A DNA stretch of 64,000 nt from Litoreibacter roseus (GTDB lineage: Bacteria > Pseudomonadota > Alphaproteobacteria > Rhodobacterales > Rhodobacteraceae): positions 62,001-126,000 of the forward strand of contig NZ_BLJE01000005.1 in NCBI RefSeq assembly GCF_009811795.1, written 5' to 3'. Positions 17,266 to 24,876 of the stretch are shown here, one piece after another. A program made the position numbers and the translations under genes. Below the pieces are notes generated by a model. It ran no database searches. It worked only from the letters and a program-made list of their open reading frames with translations, and was not told the origin of the DNA. The number at the start of each line of letters is the position of its first letter. Position 1 is the stretch's first letter.

Positions 17266-18777
17266 TCAAAAACGAAACCGCCCCAGGAATTGGAGCCGCG
17301 ACGCATCGGCCTGCTCGCCGGATTGTGTTTCGCGCGCTCCGATGACTATTTCCGCGCCCAGATCGACCATGGCAACCGGCGACCAGACAAGATTTACGGT
17401 ACCGCTCTGCAGCATTCGTGGATCGTCATCATCAAGGCTCTGCGTTCGGCCAACTACAATGAGCCCGTAGGTCGCCGTGCTTCGCAGCGTGTTGGACCAC
17501 CAATGCTGATAGCCGGCATGTGCCGTCCATGTTGGGACGGTCTGCAGCGTTCCGTCGGCACTCACGGTTCCGTCAAGACCGTCGAATGCCAGTTCGAGAT
17601 GATAGCGCCCAATGCTCTCACCGCCGCCAACGCCGAACACCAGATTGTCGCGGTCTCCAAGGAAGGGCAGGTCGATGCGGCCGGTCATATTCAGGCCCCA
17701 CCCAATCTCGCTGTCGGGACGGGTCTTGCCATCGATCTCTGTACGCGCTCGCAGCGCGCGTACCAAACCCACTAGGCGTATTCGGCCCCAGTCGCGTTCC
17801 AGGGTCATCCCGGCAAGCAGATCGGGCCAGTTGTCGAGGCTTTCGGTGGATTGGGGCCCCGAAAACCGGCTCGCCGGGTTCTCGGCGGCGATGGCATAGG
17901 ACAGGTCTGCCGACAAATCACCAACATAGCGTATCCCGACCTGCCTCACCACCGACTTGCCCGTCGGCGATGTGGGGTTAAGCGTTTCGGCAAACGATTC
18001 AACATCAGAGAAAAGCGACCAGTATTGGCCCGCATAGAGATTGCCGAGCTGGCCATAAGCATGACGAAGGCGCAACCCATCACCGTTAGAAGTTAATGGA
18101 TTGCCCTCTGCCCCATTGAAATCTGCTTCGATGAAGGCCCTAAACAAGCCGCGTTCGGTATCCCCGCGAACGTCAAGATTGAGGCGGCTGCTATCAGCGA
18201 AGATAGCGGTGCGCGATGCATTTGGCGCGGCTAAGCGAATGAGGCTTGGCAGGAACGCCCCATCGGCTATCCCGTTGCCGAAAGACCGATTGAGATCAAC
18301 CTGCGCGAACCCTCCAATCCTAAACGCAAGAAGACTACCTGGGATCTTGATCGAATTGTCAAAACTGCCCGGCCTGACGACTGTATCGTCCGGAAATCGG
18401 CCTATCTCGCCATCGGTGCGGCCTTGCCTGTTAATCGGTTCGTCATAGACCCCGTCGCTGCTCACAGGAATTGACGCTTGAGGCACTACCGAATCAATAG
18501 CGGGCTCCGCCAACATCGCTATCGACGGCTCGCTGCCTCTTGCTCTGTCGTCAAGTCGGCGCTCCAGTTCATCAATACGTTCGCCTTGTCGGCGGATCAG
18601 CTCTTCCTGCCTTTCGATGATTGCGATCAGGTCCGGGAGTGTCTGCGTGGGCTGTGCGGCGACAGGCGAGGTGGGAAGACAGGTGCAAAAAAGCGCCATC
18701 GATCCGGCGAACGCTGGCGGCAATACCCGTCGTGTACATTTGGCAAGATTCGAAGAACAGATCGACAAGGCGGTCAC
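17266..18777 (-). CDS. DcaP-like outer-membrane porin
   Basis: 503-residue outer-membrane protein. After a signal sequence (about residues 1-40, ending VAA) there is a coiled coil (~52-75, IIERQEELIRRQGERIDELERR, shortened) of the kind that trimerises DcaP porins. A beta-barrel of alternating strands follows and ends FLGRFRF with the C-terminal Phe needed for barrel assembly. The segment FDNSIKIPGSLLAFRIGGFAQ marks the start of the barrel in this family. Such porins import small, often acidic or aromatic, compounds. Its ATG overlaps the stop of the propeller/YCII gene, so uptake and the propeller protein are made together. Confidence 0.8.
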   Translation of the reverse strand: MTALSICSSNLAKCTRRVLPPAFAGSMALFCTCLPTSPVAAQPTQTLPDLIAIIERQEELIRRQGERIDELERRLDDRARGSEPSIAMLAEPAIDSVVPQASIPVSSDGVYDEPINRQGRTDGEIGRFPDDTVVRPGSFDNSIKIPGSLLAFRIGGFAQVDLNRSFGNGIADGAFLPSLIRLAAPNASRTAIFADSSRLNLDVRGDTERGLFRAFIEADFNGAEGNPLTSNGDGLRLRHAYGQLGNLYAGQYWSLFSDVESFAETLNPTSPTGKSVVRQVGIRYVGDLSADLSYAIAAENPASRFSGPQSTESLDNWPDLLAGMTLERDWGRIRLVGLVRALRARTEIDGKTRPDSEIGWGLNMTGRIDLPFLGDRDNLVFGVGGGESIGRYHLELAFDGLDGTVSADGTLQTVPTWTAHAGYQHWWSNTLRSTATYGLIVVGRTQSLDDDDPRMLQSGTVNLVWSPVAMVDLGAEIVIGARETQSGEQADASRLQFLGRFRF

Positions 18778-20156
18778 CGGTCGCGGGAAACCTCGTCCGG
18801 CCAGGCCACCGCTCCGATCATGGAGCCCAGCATCACATCGAATGGCTCGGCGTCGCAGCTGCTGTAAACACCTTCGGTAAAATAGGGAGACCCTTCCATC
18901 ATCGCCTCAGCGCGCGCTTCGTCTAAACCGTGCATGAAATAGAGCCGAGCCGTCGGCTCCGCTTTCCGCCCATCGCCGTAGACCTGCCCTGCAAATGCAA
19001 TCCGGGTCATATTAAGCTCAAGAAATCTGGTGTAGTCAGGCGCGGCAGCTCGCCGCCTCTCATCCGATCCCGACGCGGTGATACACCGCACCACCGCCAT
19101 GCTGGCGGCGCGCTCCATACCGGGATAGGCAAGATGAGAAAGGCTTGCCGCAAGCGATAAGCCCGGCTCGCCCGCATCGATGGCAACTACATTTGCTGCT
19201 GCAGGGTTTTCTGGATCGAGGTAGAAACCTCCATCGCCAACGACATAGAGCGTATTTCGGTCCTCTGTACGGCGGCCGAATGCCGCCGCCGTTGATCCTG
19301 CAACGCCCTGCTCGGCGCGAGCGATGGTCGTGGCAGACCCGTCCTGCTCAATCCGGATCACGCTGTCATAGATGTGGGTGGTGCCGTAGATCGTCCCGTC
19401 TGCAGCGATCGCGAGATCGTCGAGTACTACATTTTCCGAAACCGTCTCAGGCTCTCCCGCGCGATGATCTGGCCCGATGAGGGAGATGCGCAAAACAGTC
19501 ATACGGCTGGAATTAGTCGCGTAGACCGAGCCATCGAATAACTTCAACCCATTTACCGCTGGTAGCAGAGGATTGCGATCCGGATGTGATTGGAGAACTT
19601 CGCCCGACAGCCATATCCGTACCTCTCCGGTATCGGTATCGACCTGAAGAATCGTTCCGGCTCCTGAGTCCGCAACCAGCAACTGACCGGGCGAGACAAA
19701 CGTAGTACCGTTCAGGAATTGCGCCCCTTCGATTGGGATGGTTCGCTCAAGCTCGCCATCATCATGAAATATAAAGACCGCGCCGGTACCGTCTGCAGTC
19801 CTGCCGGACGAGACGATCCGACCATCGATATCGACAGCCAGACCCACCGGCTGGATATCCGAATGATGAAACAGCGTGCGCGTTCCGGTCGACGAAACTC
19901 GCCAGACTATATGGCCGATGGCCTCAGTGATCAGCAGGTCTCCGTTCGGAAGAACGATCACGCTTTCGAGAAAATTTCCCTTTTCGAAAGCAGCAACGAT
20001 ATTGGACGGCAGCGGCTCGAAGGCTGTGTTTTTCTGCGGCAGAATTGAGACATCGATCCGCGGCTGCGACGCAGCGGGAGCGGCGAAAACGAAAGCAGCA
20101 ACGACCAAGGCCACAGCGCCATTCCATGTCCTCGGACTAACTGATCTGAGCTTCAT
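18774..20156 (-). CDS. Exported beta-propeller (SMP-30-like) fused to a YCII-like domain
   Basis: 460-residue exported protein. A signal peptide (about 1-30, ending ASQP) leads into an SMP-30-like propeller (~45-340) with blade motifs such as FLESVIVLPNGDLLITE, GLAVDIDGRIVSSG and DDLAIAADGTIYGTT. From ~360 to 460 a second domain follows with FLELNMTRIAFAGQVYGDG, ARLYFMHGLDEARAEAMMEG and SPYFTEGVYSS. This is the layout of YCII-related dimeric alpha/beta-barrel proteins, which often have a catalytic or binding His/Asp pair. The combination is unusual. The propeller half is related to the lipoprotein at 12519-13514. It is the first gene of the leftward unit and overlaps the porin gene by 4 bases. 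Confidence 0.7.
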   Translation of the reverse strand: MKLRSVSPRTWNGAVALVVAAFVFAAPAASQPRIDVSILPQKNTAFEPLPSNIVAAFEKGNFLESVIVLPNGDLLITEAIGHIVWRVSSTGTRTLFHHSDIQPVGLAVDIDGRIVSSGRTADGTGAVFIFHDDGELERTIPIEGAQFLNGTTFVSPGQLLVADSGAGTILQVDTDTGEVRIWLSGEVLQSHPDRNPLLPAVNGLKLFDGSVYATNSSRMTVLRISLIGPDHRAGEPETVSENVVLDDLAIAADGTIYGTTHIYDSVIRIEQDGSATTIARAEQGVAGSTAAAFGRRTEDRNTLYVVGDGGFYLDPENPAAANVVAIDAGEPGLSLAASLSHLAYPGMERAASMAVVRCITASGSDERRRAAAPDYTRFLELNMTRIAFAGQVYGDGRKAEPTARLYFMHGLDEARAEAMMEGSPYFTEGVYSSCDAEPFDVMLGSMIGAVAWPDEVSRDR

Positions 20157-20311
20157 GTGTTATTTCTCCTTGGTGCTGCCGCGCTGGACTGGAAGCGCCG
20201 GCAATTGGGGACCGTACCTCAAGGCCGGAACCCTAAACTCCAGTACGTTGAGCAGTGCTGCTCTATGATCTGATGTTAGCTGCCGAGAAAGGTGGTGTTT
20301 ACCATCAATTA

Positions 20312-20336
20312 ATCGTGCTATTGCACGATACGAACA
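20312..20336. promoter_or_regulatory. candidate AraC-type operator, copy 2, with inverted repeat
   Basis: A perfect 7-base inverted repeat (ATCGTGC, 4-base loop, GCACGAT; 20312-20329) overlaps the second copy of the 16-base TTGCACGATAC-type sequence (20321-20336; one mismatch with 17191-17206). It lies just past the AraC gene end and ~155 bases upstream of the propeller-porin start. It could be an operator or, less likely, a weak hairpin at the end of the AraC transcript; there is no T-run. Confidence 0.45.
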
Positions 20337-20351
20337 ACATGCCGCTAGAAT

Positions 20352-21269
20352 CTAGGAAAGACGGGTTTCCTGCCGCGCAGCGGCGGGCGTTTTTCCGAAA
20401 GCACTCTTGAAACAGCGTGTCAGATGACTCTGATTTGCAAAGCCGCAACGGTAGGCGATCTCGGCGATCGAGAGGTGCGTCGACAACAGCATTTCCTTTG
20501 CCCGCTGGCAGCGGCGTCGGGTGACATAATCCCAAACCGGATAGCCCGTAGTCATTTTGAAGGTGCGTGAGAAATGCCCAGGCGATAGGCAGGCGACTGC
20601 GGCCAGTTCGGAAATTGTCATCGCATCGCCGAAATACGACTCAATATAGTCGATCACCCGAGCGATGCGCTCATCCTCCGGGCGGGCGCCACCCAATGGC
20701 GCGAGGTCACTCGCTCCGGACAGTTCAGCCAAAAATTGCAGCGTCAGGCCGTCGAATAGGAGATGGTCTTTCGCTTCCGGCTTTTGCATCACACTCCACA
20801 TTCTGTCCATGAGTCGGGAAACCGTGACCGGCGTGGCCAGACAGCGGCCGATCCACCGTCCGAAGTTCGCCCCATCTAGAGCTATCCCTGCATCCAGCAT
20901 TTCGTCGGTGAGGGCAGCTACAGGAAAGGCGAACTGTGTGAGCGCGTGGGCATCATTAACCCTCGTCCTGCTCGCACTTTGTGCTGGGTAGATTGTAAGT
21001 CCGCTTGCGAATCTGTCGCTTACGACCGGACCGTCGCCACAGTCGATCAATACCTCAGCCATCACACTGTCCCCGCGACAGAAAACGATTTCGGGTACGG
21101 GCGCGTCGATGAAATCAATCGGCTCTTGTTCAACCTTCATCATCGTCACGCCGAAAGACCCACCACGCCGAAGCTGCTGTGGAAATGCGGCGTAGGCCGA
21201 ATCGCTGTAAAAATCGGCATGGGTGTTGAACTTGGCCCCGGGATCAGCAGCGTGCTGAGGAGCGGTCAT
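20352..21269 (-). CDS. AraC-family transcriptional regulator 1
   Basis: 305-residue AraC-type regulator. The N-terminal ~190 residues form a cupin-like sensor domain, opening with HADFYSDSAYAAFPQQLRRGG (shortened). The C-terminal double helix-turn-helix (~205-300) contains MTISELAAVACLSPGHFSRTF and LSIAEIAYRCGFANQSHLTR. Its position directly upstream of the propeller-porin unit suggests that it controls the cluster. Its DNA-binding half is almost the same as in regulator 2 (22051-22821), while its sensor half resembles that of regulator 3 (23530-24432). Confidence 0.9.
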   Translation of the reverse strand: MTAPQHAADPGAKFNTHADFYSDSAYAAFPQQLRRGGSFGVTMMKVEQEPIDFIDAPVPEIVFCRGDSVMAEVLIDCGDGPVVSDRFASGLTIYPAQSASRTRVNDAHALTQFAFPVAALTDEMLDAGIALDGANFGRWIGRCLATPVTVSRLMDRMWSVMQKPEAKDHLLFDGLTLQFLAELSGASDLAPLGGARPEDERIARVIDYIESYFGDAMTISELAAVACLSPGHFSRTFKMTTGYPVWDYVTRRRCQRAKEMLLSTHLSIAEIAYRCGFANQSHLTRCFKSAFGKTPAAARQETRLS

Positions 21270-21536
21270 GACGCACAGGCCCCAGCATACCGGCTGCTCG
21301 GGCCACGCGAGTGGCGCGCGCTGCTACCGGTCAGCTCGGAATCGCGAGTGCTTCGTATCCATCCGACTACTGGCGAGCCGCAGCCAACCACGTAGGGAGG
21401 GCCTCGGTGCTCTGCTTCAATCTGCTGTAATTCAGTCGACATCACGACTGCGTATAACACCGCTAGCGATTTTTTCAGAACGAAGTTGACCGAAATTATT
21501 GCAGAATGCGCACGACAGTTTGCAGCTTTCTGCTAT

Positions 21537-21743
21537 TTAGCTCGCTTCAACTGCTAGGCAACAGCCTTGGATCTTGCTCTCGTTTGCTGATGCAATCTTG
21601 GCTTTTATCCAAGCTTCGACTTCGCTCTCCTGCCACGCTACCATAGGTTCCTCAACGAGCGCAGGCGAGTTTTTGTGAGAAGCATGTGCGGACCTTTTCA
21701 GTTTGGGTTTTACAAAGGCCGCAAAAATGTCTGGAATGTCCAA
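21537..21743 (-). pseudogene. AlpA-like regulator remnant
   Basis: An open frame of 68 codons whose C-terminal half (PMVAWQESEVEAWIKAKIA) matches the end of AlpA-type prophage/ICE excision regulators, where a W-x-E-S-E-V-x-A-W-I pattern closes the winged helix. The expected N-terminal helix-turn-helix is not present in any frame upstream, so I read it as a truncated copy. Small AlpA-like genes are typical near the ends of integrative elements, which fits its place ~3 kb from the tRNA. Confidence 0.4.
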
Positions 21744-21944
21744 GAGTGGAAGGAACTTTCCAAGACAATCTGAAGGTCGAATACCCTAGATTTTTGAGAT
21801 TTTTATAGACAATCTGGGAGAGCAAGAGATGGTGCTCCTGAAAGGACTCAAACTTGTGGCATTCGGTTCTGGAGTTTCAAGTGTTTTGAGAACGTCGGAG
21901 GCGTCTCAGTTTCCATATGATCGCGCGGCATATCGGTGAATGAC

Positions 21945-22014
21945 TGCCGACTGCGTTGTCTCAGGTGATCGTCCCAGGTTGCTACCAGGTTCACTTCCAT
22001 GAAGCGCCTTGGCT
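21945..22014 (-). repeat. 70-base fragment of the MFS exporter gene tail
   Basis: This stretch is identical to 9033-9102 except for one base (T for C), and encodes PRRFMEVNLVATWDDHLRQ in a short open frame (21848-22060). The sequence on both sides is unrelated to the MFS gene. It is therefore an orphan fragment left by duplication or recombination, not a gene. Confidence 0.8.
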
Positions 22015-22050
22015 GCCGTTGCACAATTGGGACGAGATCGCGCTTAAACC

Positions 22051-22821
22051 TTAGGTGCAATGGAGCCCATTGCGTGCCGCTGCTGGGGTGACCCCGAAAG
22101 CCTCCTTAAAGCACCGTGTCAGGTGGCCTTGGTTGGCGAAGCCACAGCGATAGGCGATTTCGGCGATCGAAACGCTTGTCGTCAGCAACATCTCCTTCGC
22201 TCGCTCGCACCGACGGCAAGTGACATAGGCCCAAACCGGAACGCCCATCGCCGCCTTGAAAGTCCGGGAAAAATGACCGGGCGAAAGACAGGCAATGCCA
22301 GCAAGTTCTGCAATCGTCAGCGCATCGCCGTAGTGGGTCTCGATGTAATCGACACTGCGCGCTATGCGGTGATCGAGGCGATCCATGAGGTCCAATCGCT
22401 CCTGCTGAGCGCGCACGCGCGACGCAACGAGAAGCTCGATCACGCTCAACATCGGGTCAATGATCTCGCTCGCGGTGTAGGATGAGCCCCAAGCCCTACG
22501 CAGAAGCTGTCCGATCAGCCGGTCACCTACGCGTTGCGGAAACGGCGGTGCGGGAAGATTATCCATCCGCGCGCTCAAGACACGGCCTCTCACACAAGCG
22601 CTGGTGCTGTCCCCTACAGGCAAGAGAACGAGTTCGCCAACGCTCAGCCTCCCGTGAAGGTCTGTCAGGCTGAATTCTTTCGCCTGGCAGTCGAGCACCA
22701 GGACGATTTCGCACTGCTCACGCTCAGGCCAAACTTCTCCACGCCTGAAAGTGATGAGGCGCAGGCGCTGATCAGCTGTCGTGTTTGCTGAATCCTGGAT
22801 GTTGAATTCGGACTGCCTCAT
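22051..22821 (-). CDS. AraC-family transcriptional regulator 2
   Basis: 256-residue AraC-type regulator with a short N-terminal sensor domain (~1-140) and a C-terminal double helix-turn-helix (~155-250: LTIAELAGIACLSPGHFSRTF and SIAEIAYRCGFANQGHLTR). The DNA-binding half is very close to regulator 1, so both may recognise the same sites, but the sensor halves differ. The sensor half instead resembles the stand-alone protein encoded at 22917-23378 (shared LIG-LL-RAW-SS pattern). Confidence 0.88.
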   Translation of the reverse strand: MRQSEFNIQDSANTTADQRLRLITFRRGEVWPEREQCEIVLVLDCQAKEFSLTDLHGRLSVGELVLLPVGDSTSACVRGRVLSARMDNLPAPPFPQRVGDRLIGQLLRRAWGSSYTASEIIDPMLSVIELLVASRVRAQQERLDLMDRLDHRIARSVDYIETHYGDALTIAELAGIACLSPGHFSRTFKAAMGVPVWAYVTCRRCERAKEMLLTTSVSIAEIAYRCGFANQGHLTRCFKEAFGVTPAAARNGLHCT

Positions 22822-22916
22822 ACAGATCAGAAAGCAAATTCGTTTAGGCCCGTATTCCGCGCAGATGTTGATTCAAGAATTGGAAATCCAGAACGCTCGA
22901 CGATTCTGAAAAAATT

Positions 22917-23378
22917 TCAGTTTAACCTTGGATGCGCACCGCCATGCTCAGCCCGCGAGGCCATTTCTTCGTGGATCAAGAGCCGCACCAACGCCAGCGA
23001 AGTCTCTGCAATTTCATCGGAACTGCGCCAAGCACGCGAGCAGAGCAAACCGATCAGTGCCTCGGCTAGGGGCCCGACGTACTCTGTGACCACAAGCCCC
23101 GGAAGCACCACGCGAAGCGCCCTCAGATGGCCCGAGATTGATAGCGTTGCCCCCGGTGGCAGCAGAATGGCAGCGCCTGACCGGTCTCGGCCGTTCGTTC
23201 CCGACCAGCGGGCACGGCCACGCCCAGCGTTGCGCAGGAAAATCTCGAAATCGTCACCGGCGACAACAGTGTCGTCCTTGCTCAACATGACATAGCAGAT
23301 GCTGCCAGTACTGAGGTCGCGCCGGGACCCGTCGCTGGAACTGACCACAGGTGGCGGTTTGGAGGTTCCGAAGGTCAT
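22917..23378 (-). CDS. Stand-alone AraC-type sensor domain lacking DNA-binding part
   Basis: 153-residue protein related to the N-terminal sensor half of regulator 2: VMLSKDDTVVAGDDFEI and later ALIGLLCSRAWRSSDEIAETSLALVRLL align with the same positions there. The frame stops where the helix-turn-helix domain should begin. It may be a decayed regulator, or a functional decoy that forms mixed dimers with the full-length AraC proteins. The open frame reaches 23543, overlapping the divergent regulator 3 start, but the first 55 residues look random. The ATG at 23378 is my choice and is not certain. Confidence 0.5.
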   Translation of the reverse strand: MTFGTSKPPPVVSSSDGSRRDLSTGSICYVMLSKDDTVVAGDDFEIFLRNAGRGRARWSGTNGRDRSGAAILLPPGATLSISGHLRALRVVLPGLVVTEYVGPLAEALIGLLCSRAWRSSDEIAETSLALVRLLIHEEMASRAEHGGAHPRLN

Positions 23379-23529
23379 TCCAGAAAGGTCGCACCAATTA
23401 GCGCGCAGGTATTTCACATTCGTCGACCGACGAAGTCTGAATTCTCGACGATTACAGAATACTGGATCACTTTGTGCTATATAGTGTTTTGAAGTTCTGG
23501 CCAATTGCACGCGAAAGGAGGCGGAAAAA

Positions 23530-24432
23530 ATGACACAGCACACCGCACCCTCGCTAGCAGATTTTTACAATGATCCGTCCAGTCCTTACGCAGGATTCCC
23601 TCAGGAACATCGCTCCGGTGGATCGATACCGCTGAAACTGCTTCGCGCTGAGCAGCAGCCATTTGAAGGTACAGATCCTGCTGTGCCGGAATTGGGGCTA
23701 ATCCTGGTGATGCGCGCTGACATGCCATTCCGTTGGAACGTCGGTGATGGCCTTACCGACGAAACAACTTATCGAAGCGGCTGTCTCAGCTTCGTTCCAC
23801 CGGGGACGGCTGTAGATTTCTACTGCTATGGGGAACATGAACTCATAGACATTCTTCTTCCCGCAGCTGAGATTGAAGCGCTGCTTGAGGATCATGGCGC
23901 GGGTAGCCTATCAGACTTGAACTCTCTGACCGGAGCCACACTTTTCCGAGACGACACTCTCCGCCGCACCGTCATGCAGATGTGGACCGAGAGCGCGCGG
24001 ACAGGTGGCACCAGCGACCTGCTGATGGACGGGCTGACCCAAGTCCTGATCGCGCGGCTGCTCGACAAGGCAGGCGCGCTCCGCCGACCGCAGCCGATCC
24101 TGCCGCTCAGCCCCGACGAGATCACACGCATCGACACGCTGGTCGAGCACCGGCTTGCCGAACGGCTCACTGTCGAAGACCTTGCAAGCGCACTCGACAT
24201 GCCCCGCTGGACCTTCGCCGACGCCTTCAAGGCCACCACTGGCGACACGCCGCACGTCTATGTCACCGGCAAGCGTCTGGACAAAGCCTGCGAACTCTTG
24301 CGTCTGGGCGACATGCCACTCGCCGAAATCGCCTACGCCACCGGCTTCGCCTCCCAGAGCCACATGACCGACACCTTCCGCCGCGTGCTGGGCACAACGC
24401 CAGGGAAGTGGCGGCGGGAGGCGCGGCAGTAG
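23530..24432 (+). CDS. AraC-family transcriptional regulator 3
   Basis: 300-residue AraC-type regulator on the plus strand. Its sensor half begins SLADFYNDPSSPYAGFPQEHR (shortened), closely echoing regulator 1. The C-terminal double helix-turn-helix (~200-298) has TVEDLASALDMPRWTFADAF and PLAEIAYATGFASQSHMTDTF, clearly different from regulators 1 and 2. A strong ribosome-binding site (AAAGGAGG, 23514-23521) precedes the ATG. It is the last gene before the tRNA boundary of the element. Confidence 0.9.
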   Translation: MTQHTAPSLADFYNDPSSPYAGFPQEHRSGGSIPLKLLRAEQQPFEGTDPAVPELGLILVMRADMPFRWNVGDGLTDETTYRSGCLSFVPPGTAVDFYCYGEHELIDILLPAAEIEALLEDHGAGSLSDLNSLTGATLFRDDTLRRTVMQMWTESARTGGTSDLLMDGLTQVLIARLLDKAGALRRPQPILPLSPDEITRIDTLVEHRLAERLTVEDLASALDMPRWTFADAFKATTGDTPHVYVTGKRLDKACELLRLGDMPLAEIAYATGFASQSHMTDTFRRVLGTTPGKWRREARQ

Positions 24433-24799
24433 GGCCTCCGGCTGCCGTCCGGCGCCATCGCTATCCGCCGTATTGTGCGAGCGAACTGGTCGTAGGCCGC
24501 TGCCAGCCGAACGTAGCGCGACTGCTTAGGAATAGTTCGCATCTCATCGCGGGTTGGCATTCGCACCGTCGGCGTCATTTCGCATCAAGGAGTACTCACT
24601 GGCACGGCAGCGAACCATTTCTCACGTGGTGGTGCGCGTGAGATTCGAACTTACCGCAAAAACCGACTGACTTAGTTGGCGATATCGCTCCAGCACGCCA
24701 TAATTGCCTGATTGTCTACGCAAAATCGCCGCGCAAGCACCACGTAAGCAGCAAAGCTCCGCGGCGCCGTTTTCTAAGATATTGATTTATTGAGAGAAA
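24433..24799. other. intergenic, right end of the element
   Basis: 367 bases between AraC regulator 3 and tRNA-Arg. No gene is recognisable. At 24630-24655 the minus strand reads like the end of a tRNA (TTCGAAT T-loop, four of five T-stem pairs, ending GCACCA) but with ~3 acceptor bases missing, so it may be a decayed tRNA or attachment-site remnant. No integrase gene is present at this end. Confidence 0.5.
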
Positions 24800-24876
24800 T
24801 GGCGCACCCGACAGGATTCGAACCTGTGACCTTCGGCTTCGGAGGCCGACACTCTATCCAGCTGAGCTACGGGTGC
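24800..24876 (-). tRNA. tRNA-Arg(CCG)
   Basis: A complete 77-base tRNA including an encoded CCA end. The acceptor arms GCACCCG/CGGGTGC pair fully, the anticodon stem TCGGC/GCCGA encloses the loop CTCCGAA with anticodon CCG (reads codon CGG), and the T-arm ACAGG-TTCGAAT-CCTGT is perfect. It lies between the conjugative-element genes to the left and chromosome genes to the right, the classic place for an ICE attachment site. Confidence 0.96.

Larger units (their letters stand above)
21270..22050. other. gene-poor stretch with mobile-element debris
   Basis: 781 bases between two AraC genes. It holds the promoter side of regulator 1, an AlpA-like remnant (21537-21743), an AT-rich stretch around 21781-21815 and a 70-base fragment copied from the MFS gene tail (21945-22014). 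I see no intact gene here. The mixture of fragments suggests past rearrangement. Confidence 0.6.
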
